Shown: in pieces, positions 57,006-64,000 of the stretch
Numbering within the stretch: the first letter of the stretch is position 1
Layout: every line of letters begins with the position of its first letter
NCBI GenBank assembly: GCA_035495435.1
Contig: DATJFV010000041.1
Coordinates: 8,288 to 72,287, forward strand
From: JBDSKH01 sp035495435
GTDB taxonomy: Bacteria > Actinomycetota > Actinomycetes > Actinomycetales > Microbacteriaceae
Direction: 5' to 3'
Length of the DNA: 64,000 nt
Position numbers and translations under genes: made by a program
Notes under the pieces: model-generated
What the model saw: the letters and a program-made list of their open reading frames with translations, nothing else
Told to the model about the DNA's origin: nothing
Databases searched by the model: none

Positions 57006-57626
57006 CGGCGGGGCGCCGCGTGACGCCGCGAACGCCTCCACCGCATCCCGCAGCTCCGCTCCCGACCGGAACACGTGCCCCGTGATCCCTACGCTCTCGG
57101 CCCCGCGCACGTTCTCGACGAGGTCGTCCGCGAAGAACACGTCCGCCGGATCCGCCCGGTACTCCCGCAGCAGCGCCCGAAACACCTCCGGGTCGGGTTT
57201 CCGCGCCCCGTAGTACGACGAGGTGCGCAGGTGGTCGCCGAAGAGGTCGGCGATCTCGGGCGCGATCTCGGCCAGGTGGTCGTGCACGAGCGCACCGTTG
57301 TTGGTGAGCAGCGACACCTGCCCGAGTTCGGCGGCCCGACGCACCGCCGCGATCGAATCGGGCCACGCCGTCATCGCGCCGCGCCGGTTGGCGACCCAGG
57401 CATCCACCGGAACATCGACGCCGATCGCCGCAACCCACGCGCGGTGATACGCGTCGCCGTCTGTGTAGGCGCCCGCCTCGGCCGCCCACTCGCCGTGGTC
57501 GTTCCACCAGCGCCGGCGCAGTTCGGCCAGGTCGTGACCGGTCAGCGCCGTCAGCCCCTGCATCCGCACGCGCCAGTCGTAGTCGTACAACACGTCGTCC
57601 ATGTCGAATACGAAGAGAAGGGCCAC
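56994..57626 (-). CDS. HAD-superfamily hydrolase (subfamily IA)
   Basis: 210 residues. Motif I FDMDDVLYDYD (nucleophile Asp8, Asp10), motif II LLTNNGA, Lys in RKPDPEVF, and motif IV VFFADDLVENVRGA. A helical cap lies between motifs I and II. Likely a small-molecule phosphatase; substrate not inferable. Start GTG 57626; TATTCT on the minus strand ends 9 nt before it. The C-terminal Pro-Val-Glu and TAG stop fall in REP copy 4. Confidence 0.87.
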   Translation of the reverse strand: MALLFVFDMDDVLYDYDWRVRMQGLTALTGHDLAELRRRWWNDHGEWAAEAGAYTDGDAYHRAWVAAIGVDVPVDAWVANRRGAMTAWPDSIAAVRRAAELGQVSLLTNNGALVHDHLAEIAPEIADLFGDHLRTSSYYGARKPDPEVFRALLREYRADPADVFFADDLVENVRGAESVGITGHVFRSGAELRDAVEAFAASRGAPPPVE

Positions 57627-57635
57627 AGTCTCTCC

Positions 57636-57641
57636 AGAATA
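57636..57641 (-). promoter_or_regulatory. -10 box of the HAD gene
   Basis: TATTCT on the minus strand, 9 nt before GTG 57626; overlaps the opposing -10 box of the sua5-type gene. Confidence 0.35.
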
Positions 57642-57645
57642 GGAT
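57640..57645 (+). promoter_or_regulatory. -10 box of the threonylcarbamoyl-AMP synthase gene
   Basis: TAGGAT ends 7 nt before ATG 57653 with no ribosome binding site; leaderless spacing. Shares bases with the opposing HAD -10 box. Confidence 0.5.
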
Positions 57646-57652
57646 CGGACGG

Positions 57653-58306
57653 ATGGCCACGTACGACACCTCTGACCCGGAAGCCCTGCTGACCGGCATG
57701 CGGCTGGCCCGCCAAGCCATCTCCAAGGGCGAACTCGTGGTCATGCCCACCGACACCGTCTACGGCGTCGCGGCCGACGCGTTCAGCCCGGCGGCGGTGC
57801 AGCGCCTGCTCGACGCCAAGGGGCGCGACCGCACGGCACCGCCCCCGGTACTGATCCCGGGCGTTGCGACCCTCGATGCGCTGGCCGAGACGGTTCCGGA
57901 TGAGGTGCGCGCCTTGGTCGAGAAGTACTGGCCCGGCGGCCTGACCGTCATCCTGCGCGCCCGCAGCACCCTCAGCTGGGACCTCGGCGAGACCCGCGGC
58001 ACCGTCGCCCTGCGCATGCCCGCGCACCCCATCGCGCTCGAACTGCTCGCCGAGACCGGGCCGCTCGCCGTCTCCAGCGCGAACGCCACCGGCGAGCCCG
58101 CCGCCACGACCGCCGCGGCGGCCGAGGCGATGCTGGGGGATGCCGTGGCCGTCTACCTGGACGCGGGCGAGGGCGGCACCCAGGCCTCCACCATCGTCGA
58201 CGCCACCGCCCTGGAATCCCCCCAGGGCAAGCTGTGCATCGTCCGCAGCGGTGTCATCCCCGACGCCGACATCGTGCGCGTCGTGGGGGCCGACAGATGC
58301 GCATAA
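57653..58306 (+). CDS. L-threonylcarbamoyladenylate synthase (Sua5/YrdC/TsaC)
   Basis: 217 residues, single YrdC domain. Opens into GELVVMPTDTVYGVAADAFSPAAVQRLLDAKGRD, the KxR/SxN-type nucleotide pocket, with SSANATGEPA at the far side. Makes threonylcarbamoyl-AMP from Thr, bicarbonate and ATP for the t6A37 modification of ANN-reading tRNAs. Lacks the extra Sua5 domain of longer homologues. Leaderless-type start; overlaps the next gene by 10 bp. Equivalent to Rv1301 in gene order. Confidence 0.95.
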   Translation: MATYDTSDPEALLTGMRLARQAISKGELVVMPTDTVYGVAADAFSPAAVQRLLDAKGRDRTAPPPVLIPGVATLDALAETVPDEVRALVEKYWPGGLTVILRARSTLSWDLGETRGTVALRMPAHPIALELLAETGPLAVSSANATGEPAATTAAAAEAMLGDAVAVYLDAGEGGTQASTIVDATALESPQGKLCIVRSGVIPDADIVRVVGADRCA

Positions 58307-59634
58307 TCTTCTACCTGCTTGTCATCGGGGTCTCGGCCGTGGTGACGTTCGGGTTCGCGGTGCTGATCTACCGGCTGAGCCACCGCTTCCGGCTCTACCC
58401 CAAGATCCGTGAGCGCGACGTGCACACCCGGCCGACGCCGCGGCTCGGCGGGATCGCGATGTTCCTCGGCATCCTCACCGCGTTCGCGGTCGGGTCGCTC
58501 ATCCCGCAGCTCGACCTGGTGTACTCCCGGCCGGGCACCATCCTCGCGATCCTCGGCGCCGCGCTGCTGATCGTGCTCATCGGGGTGGCCGACGACATCT
58601 GGGACCTCGACTGGCTGACGAAGCTCGCGGGTCAGATCCTCGCCGCGGGGCTCTTGGCGTGGCAGGGCGTGCAGATCGCCAGCATCCCGATTCCCGGACT
58701 GATCGTGCAGGGCTCGCCGTTCATGTCGCTGGTGATCACGGTGCTGCTCGTGGTGCTGGTGATGAACGCCATCAACTTCATCGACGGGCTCGACGGTCTG
58801 GTCGCGGGAGTCGCCCTCATCGCCAACAGCGCGTTCTTCATCTACTGCTACGTCATCCAGTACGGGCCGACCGAGCAGAGCAACTACTTCAACCTGGCGC
58901 AGCTGATCTCGGCGGTGCTGATCGGCGCCTGCCTCGGGTTCCTGCCGCTCAACTGGCATCCCGCGCGGCTGTTCATGGGCGACGCGGGGGCGTTGCTGGT
59001 GGGTCTGCTGATGGCGGCCTCGACCGTTGCGGTGACCAGCGACATCGACCCGTGCCGGCTCACGGGCGAGTGCGGTGTTCCCGACGACCTGCTCGGGGCG
59101 AGTGGCCTGCTGCCGGCGTACATTCCGATCCTGCTGCCGTTCGCCGTGCTGATCGTGCCGCTGCTCGACTTCGGCCTGGCGATCCTGCGCCGCCTGCGCG
59201 CCGGCAAGTCGCCCTTCTCGGCCGACCGCAAGCACCTCCACCATCGTTTGCTCGACATGGGGCACACCCACCTGCACGCGGTGCTGATCTTCTACGCCTG
59301 GACGGCTCTGGCATCCATCGGCTGCCTGCTCTTCCTGTTCCTCGCGGACTGGTGGTGGGCCGTTGCGTTCACAATCGCCGGTCTCGTGGTCTGCACCATT
59401 CTGACGCTGGCCCCACTCAGCCGGCGCAAGGCTGCGGAACTCGCAGTGCAGAGCGCTGCGGCCGGCTTCGCACAGGATGCCGCGCTGGCGTCGTTCGATC
59501 CGCTCGATGCTGCGGCAGACCAGCGCGATCCCGAAACGGAGACGACGGATGCCGAGGCCGAGGTCGTCCTCGGGCAGCTGCACGACACCCAGCCGCGCGA
59601 CGGGCGTCGCCGGCACGAGGAGGAGTCTCCATGA
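58297..59634 (+). CDS. WecA/MraY-like polyprenyl-phosphate GlcNAc-1-phosphate transferase
   Basis: 445 residues, about eleven membrane segments. Active-site motifs: GVADDIWDLDW (DDxxD), NAINFIDGLDGLVAG, FMGDAGALLVG and the C-terminal HLHHRLLDMGHT histidine loop. Transfers GlcNAc-1-P to decaprenyl or undecaprenyl phosphate, starting wall-linker (arabinogalactan-like) or teichoic-type polymers. Position before the atp operon equals rfe/wecA (Rv1302). A long polar tail (380-445) is an extension beyond the usual end. ATG 58297 overlaps the preceding gene. Confidence 0.93.
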   Translation: MRIIFYLLVIGVSAVVTFGFAVLIYRLSHRFRLYPKIRERDVHTRPTPRLGGIAMFLGILTAFAVGSLIPQLDLVYSRPGTILAILGAALLIVLIGVADDIWDLDWLTKLAGQILAAGLLAWQGVQIASIPIPGLIVQGSPFMSLVITVLLVVLVMNAINFIDGLDGLVAGVALIANSAFFIYCYVIQYGPTEQSNYFNLAQLISAVLIGACLGFLPLNWHPARLFMGDAGALLVGLLMAASTVAVTSDIDPCRLTGECGVPDDLLGASGLLPAYIPILLPFAVLIVPLLDFGLAILRRLRAGKSPFSADRKHLHHRLLDMGHTHLHAVLIFYAWTALASIGCLLFLFLADWWWAVAFTIAGLVVCTILTLAPLSRRKAAELAVQSAAAGFAQDAALASFDPLDAAADQRDPETETTDAEAEVVLGQLHDTQPRDGRRRHEEESP

Positions 59635-60077
59635 CCGTCGCACCGATTCTGACCCGAGCCCTGCGCTACGGCGCCATCGTCGCGGCCGTGGTGCTGGTGA
59701 TCGCCGCGGGGGTCGGCTACCTCGTCTCCGGGCTGCCGGGGTTGCTCGGGGGAGTGGTGGGCGCCGTGCTCTCGGCCGTGTTCCTCGGACTCACCGCGGG
59801 CAGCATCCTGCTGGGCGGGCGGGTTGCGCGCGGCGACGGAACGAGCCCCGCGTTCTTCGGGGTGGTGCTCGGCGCGTTCGGGGTGAAGATCCTGCTGTTC
59901 CTGGTGTTCGCCCTCTGGCTGCGCACCCAGACCTGGATGGACGCGGGAGTGTTCGCCGTGGCCGCCATCGCCGCGGTGCTCGGTTCGCTGGTCGGCGACC
60001 TCCTCGCCTTCGCCCGTGCACGTGTGCCGTACGTCAGCGACGTCACCTTGCCGGGCGAGGACCGCCCCAAGCCCTGA
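59631..60077 (+). CDS. AtpI-like membrane protein of the ATP synthase locus
   Basis: 148 residues with four membrane segments and a short cytoplasmic tail (RVPYVSDVTLPGEDRPKP). Same position as Rv1303, immediately before atpB, and resembles UncI-like proteins that help assemble the c-ring or bring in Mg. Starts by ATGA overlap with the WecA-like gene. Function is inferred from size, topology and place. Confidence 0.78.
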   Translation: MTVAPILTRALRYGAIVAAVVLVIAAGVGYLVSGLPGLLGGVVGAVLSAVFLGLTAGSILLGGRVARGDGTSPAFFGVVLGAFGVKILLFLVFALWLRTQTWMDAGVFAVAAIAAVLGSLVGDLLAFARARVPYVSDVTLPGEDRPKP

Positions 60078-60141
60078 TAGGGTTAGGGAGACCTTCCCCC
60101 CTACGATCGTCGCGTCGCCGCGCCCTGATCTGGAGAAAGCC

Positions 60142-60990
60142 CTGCTAGCCACAATCCTCGCCTCCGCCGTTGGTGCGGGCGTCCCTTCTGCTCTCAGCGC
60201 CGAATGCCCCGAGGGCCAGTTCTGCGGCCCTTCGATCGACGAGTTCTTCCCCGAGCCGGTGCTGTTGATCGGTACCCCGTTCGAGATGAACCGCATCCTG
60301 ATCATCCGCATGCTGGTTGTCGTCATCCTCGTGCTGCTGTTCTGGCTCGGCACCCGCAACCTCAAGCTCGTTCCGGGCCGCCTGCAGGTCGTCGGCGAGC
60401 TCGTCACGGGCTTCGTGCGCAACAGCATCGCTATCGAGACGCTCGGCGAGAAGGACGGGCGGCGCTTCATGCCGCTGCTCTTCACGATCTTCTTCCTGAC
60501 CCTCGGGCTGAATCTCACCGGCACGATCCCCGGTCTGCAGATCGCCAGCACGGGCCTCATCGGCATGCCGATCATCATGGCAGTCGTCGCCTACGTGGTG
60601 TTCATCTACGCCGGCCTGCGGCGCCACGGGTTCCGCTACTTCAAGAACCAGCTGATCCTGCCGGGCGTGCCGATCGCCCTGGTGCCGTTCCTGGCGCTGC
60701 TCGAGTTCCTGTCGACCTTCATCCTGCGGCCGATCACGTTGACCCTCCGACTCACCATGAACATGGTCGCGGGCCACATGCTCCTCACGCTCTGCTTCCT
60801 CGCCACCCAGTTCTTCTTCGTGACGGTGCTGTTCAACCAGGGCAACCTGATCGGCCTGCTCGGCATCGGCTCCTTCGCCTTCGCCCTGGCCTTCACGGTG
60901 CTCGAGATCTTCGTCGCGGCGCTGCAGGCCTACGTCTTCGCCATCCTCACCGCCATCTACATCCAGCTGTCGCTCGCCGACGAGCACTGA
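60142..60990 (+). CDS. atpB: ATP synthase subunit a
   Basis: About 282 residues; the stator channel subunit of Fo. Conserved EFFPEPVLLIGTPFEMNRIL near the N-terminus, five to six membrane segments, the essential Arg in ITLTLRLTMNMVAGHMLL, and the C-terminal ALQAYVFAILTAIYI. No in-frame ATG, GTG or TTG precedes the conserved N-terminus. CTG at 60142 has GGAGAAAG ending 2 nt before it and gives a normal length, so a CTG start is proposed; GTG at 60259 would remove conserved residues. First gene of the atp operon. Confidence 0.9.
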   Translation: MLATILASAVGAGVPSALSAECPEGQFCGPSIDEFFPEPVLLIGTPFEMNRILIIRMLVVVILVLLFWLGTRNLKLVPGRLQVVGELVTGFVRNSIAIETLGEKDGRRFMPLLFTIFFLTLGLNLTGTIPGLQIASTGLIGMPIIMAVVAYVVFIYAGLRRHGFRYFKNQLILPGVPIALVPFLALLEFLSTFILRPITLTLRLTMNMVAGHMLLTLCFLATQFFFVTVLFNQGNLIGLLGIGSFAFALAFTVLEIFVAALQAYVFAILTAIYIQLSLADEH

Positions 60991-61025
60991 GACTTGCCTC
61001 AAACCACCCTCGAAAGGAAATTCCT

Positions 61026-61247
61026 GTGAACGTAGTCGGATCGCTCGCCCCCCTCGCCTTCGGCCTCGCCGTCATCGGCTCGGGTATCGGCGTGGGCATC
61101 ATCGTCGGCAAGACGATCGAGTCCGTCGCCCGCCAGCCCGAGCTGCAGGGCCGCCTGCAGGGCCTGATGTTCCTCGGCATCGCGCTCACCGAAGCGCTCT
61201 GCTTCATCGCGATCGCCGTCGCGTTCATCCCGTTCCCCGCGCCGTAA
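61026..61247 (+). CDS. atpE: ATP synthase subunit c
   Basis: 73 residues, two membrane helices. Helix 1 is Gly-rich (IGSGIGVGIIVGKTIE), the polar loop has RQPEL (36-40), and helix 2 carries the proton-binding Glu56 (GIALTEALCF). GTG 61026 with GAAAGGAAA upstream. Forms the rotary ring. Confidence 0.97.
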   Translation: MNVVGSLAPLAFGLAVIGSGIGVGIIVGKTIESVARQPELQGRLQGLMFLGIALTEALCFIAIAVAFIPFPAP

Positions 61248-61277
61248 GGTGCCCCACCTCTCACCGAAGGAGTCCGG

Positions 61278-61877
61278 ATGCTGACCGCATTCGCCGTCCT
61301 GAGCGCGGATCCCGAGGGCGAGAAGACGCACTCAGTTCTTCTCCCCGAACTGCCCGACCTGCTCTGGGGCACCATCGCCTTCGTCATCATCCTCGTGGTG
61401 ATGATCTGGAAGGCGGTGCCGCGCCTGAACGCCGCGCTCGACGCTCGCAGCGACGCGATCGCCGGCGGCATCAAGCGCGCCGAAGAGGCGCAGGCCGAGG
61501 CGAAGGCGGCGCTGGACAAGTACAACGCGCAGCTGGCCGAGGCCCGCGGCGAAGCCGGTCGCATCAAGGAGGAGGCTCGCGAGGACGCCAAGCGCATCCG
61601 TGCCGAGCTCGTCGAGCAGGCGCAGGCCGAGGCCGCGCGCATCGTCTCCAACGCGCAGAACCAGATCGAGGCCGAGCGCGCCGCCGCGCTGGTCTCGCTG
61701 CGCAGCGAGGTCGGCAGCCTGGCGCTCGACCTGGCCTCCGGCGTGATCGGCGAGTCGCTCAGCGATGACAAGAAGGCCGCCGGGCTGGTCGATCGGTTCC
61801 TCGCCGATCTGGCCGCAGCGGATGGCGCGGTGCGTACCGGCGCCACGACCGGCACGAAGGCGAAGGCGGGCAAGTAA
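61278..61877 (+). CDS. atpF: ATP synthase subunit b
   Basis: 199 residues. One N-terminal membrane helix (LLWGTIAFVIILVVMIWKAVPRL), then a long charged coiled coil (AEEAQAEAKAALDKYNAQLAEARGEAGRIKEE in part). A short N-terminal extension (MLTAFAVLSADPEGEKTHS) precedes the membrane helix, as in other actinobacteria. AAGGAG precedes ATG 61278. Peripheral stalk of the synthase. Confidence 0.96.
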   Translation: MLTAFAVLSADPEGEKTHSVLLPELPDLLWGTIAFVIILVVMIWKAVPRLNAALDARSDAIAGGIKRAEEAQAEAKAALDKYNAQLAEARGEAGRIKEEAREDAKRIRAELVEQAQAEAARIVSNAQNQIEAERAAALVSLRSEVGSLALDLASGVIGESLSDDKKAAGLVDRFLADLAAADGAVRTGATTGTKAKAGK

Positions 61878-62665
61878 TGGGTTCGGCATCGCGCGCCGCC
61901 CTCGAGGCGGCCGTCTCGGCTCTGGCCTCGGCGAAGGGCGTCACGCGGGCCAGCGGCGAGCAGCTGCTGTCCGCCGGTCGTGACATCGCCGGCTCGTCGC
62001 AGTTGCGCGCCGTGCTGGTCGACCCGTCGGTCGAGCCGGCTGACAAGGCCAAGCTCGTCGGCCGGATCTTCGGTGGGCTGGACACGGCTGCGGCGTCACT
62101 GCTCGACGGCATGGTCGCGTCGCGCTGGTCGAACTCGGATCAGTTGATCGACGGGATCGAGCAGATCGGCATCCGAGCGATCGCTGGTGATGCCGGCAAC
62201 GCCGACGTCGAGGCCGAACTGTTCGAGTTCTCGCGCGCTGTCTCGAGCGACAACGAGCTCGAGCTGGCTATCGGCAGCACGCTCAGCGACCCGCAGCAGA
62301 AGGCCGAGCTCGTCGATCGGCTGCTCGCCGGTAAGGCGTCGGCGGGCACGCTCGCCATCGTCCGTCACCTGGTGCAGAGCCCGCGCGGTCGCCGCATCGG
62401 CCAGCTGCTGCAGTCCGCGGCCGAGACGGTCGCTGACGCCTCGGGCGGCATCGTCGCCACTGTCACGGCGGCTGCTCCGCTCAGCGCGGGCCAGCTGTCC
62501 GCCCTCACCAAGACCCTCACGGCGCAGTACGGGCGGGAGCCCCGTATCGACGTTCGTATCGATCCGTCTGTCATCGGCGGCCTGCGCGTGCAGGTCGGCG
62601 ACGACGTGATCGACGGCACCGTGGCATCCCGCCTCGCCGAACTCCGACTCCAGCTGGCCGGCTGA
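61877..62665 (+). CDS. atpH: ATP synthase subunit delta
   Basis: 262 residues; typical for actinobacteria, longer than the 177 of E. coli. Overlaps atpF by one base (TAATG). C-terminal domain includes GRRIGQLLQSAAETVADASGGIVATVTAAAPLS and the conserved IDPSVIGGLRVQVGDDVIDGTVASRL. Here delta is separate, whereas in Mycobacterium it is fused to a b-type subunit. Links the stalk to the F1 head. Confidence 0.96.
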   Translation: MGSASRAALEAAVSALASAKGVTRASGEQLLSAGRDIAGSSQLRAVLVDPSVEPADKAKLVGRIFGGLDTAAASLLDGMVASRWSNSDQLIDGIEQIGIRAIAGDAGNADVEAELFEFSRAVSSDNELELAIGSTLSDPQQKAELVDRLLAGKASAGTLAIVRHLVQSPRGRRIGQLLQSAAETVADASGGIVATVTAAAPLSAGQLSALTKTLTAQYGREPRIDVRIDPSVIGGLRVQVGDDVIDGTVASRLAELRLQLAG

Positions 62666-62695
62666 CCCGGCCCATCGTCAAAGGAACCAACCCCA

Positions 62696-64000
<1,305 letters not shown>

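Overview
The window is a 64 kb piece of a high-GC actinobacterial chromosome, most likely Microbacteriaceae and close to Microbacterium. The reasons are the strong G/C third-position bias, the many GTG starts, GTGA/ATGA stop-start overlaps, TANNNT -10 boxes placed 6-8 nt before start codons (leaderless mRNAs), and the order argS ... lysA-hom-thrC-thrB-rho-prfA-prmC ... sua5-wecA-atpI-atpBEFHA. That order matches the Mycobacterium tuberculosis Rv1292-Rv1308 neighbourhood. Most of the window is ordinary chromosome. I found no prophage, insertion sequence, CRISPR array or rRNA operon.

Layout. 1-8 kb: end of a CNNM/CBS membrane protein, PfkB sugar kinase, Old Yellow Enzyme, NAD(P)H-hydrate dehydratase, a polar amino-acid ABC transporter (minus strand), a GT87-like membrane glycosyltransferase and an MFS exporter. 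8-11 kb: a three-gene signalling operon (LuxR-type regulator, membrane protein with a kinase-like but apparently degenerate tail, histidine kinase). 11-15 kb: lipoprotein, metX and metY for methionine via O-acetylhomoserine. 15-22 kb: two DHA2-type MFS pumps, an acyltransferase-3, an SDR, and a coupled plus-strand run PRTase / S51 peptidase / uracil-DNA glycosylase. 22-33 kb: GNATs, VOC proteins, a GntR-regulated ABC exporter with a clear palindromic operator, SDR, amidase, a disulfide oxidoreductase coupled to a small HExxH protein, a DUF4333 lipoprotein and an arginase-family protein. 33-37 kb: envelope-stress-like genes (PspA, TPM-domain protein) and a SigE-family sigma factor overlapping its likely membrane partner. 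37-41 kb: GTP-dependent PEP carboxykinase divergent from a RamB/ScfR-type regulator, then tRNA-Arg(CCG).

41-64 kb is the conserved housekeeping block: argS, an LmeA/DUF2993 protein with a histone-H1-like tail, a LOG-family protein, a nucleoside hydrolase, lysA-hom-thrC-thrB (lysine and threonine branches of the aspartate pathway), rho, prfA and prmC (release factor 1 and the methylase of its GGQ glutamine), a small accessory island framed by REP-like palindromes, sua5, a WecA-like phosphoglycosyltransferase, and the F1Fo ATP synthase operon, cut off inside atpA.

Points most worth a second look: REP-like elements that supply the stop codons of three genes (prfA, prmC, a HAD phosphatase); a LOG gene with about 48 conserved-looking N-terminal codons but no usable start codon; atpB with no ATG/GTG/TTG start but a well-placed CTG; a hairpin covering the lysA ribosome binding site; very short divergent intergenic regions with face-to-face leaderless promoters; and two orphan small genes of lower GC between the REP elements. 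Everything here was read by eye. No database search was run, so family assignments rest on recognised motifs.
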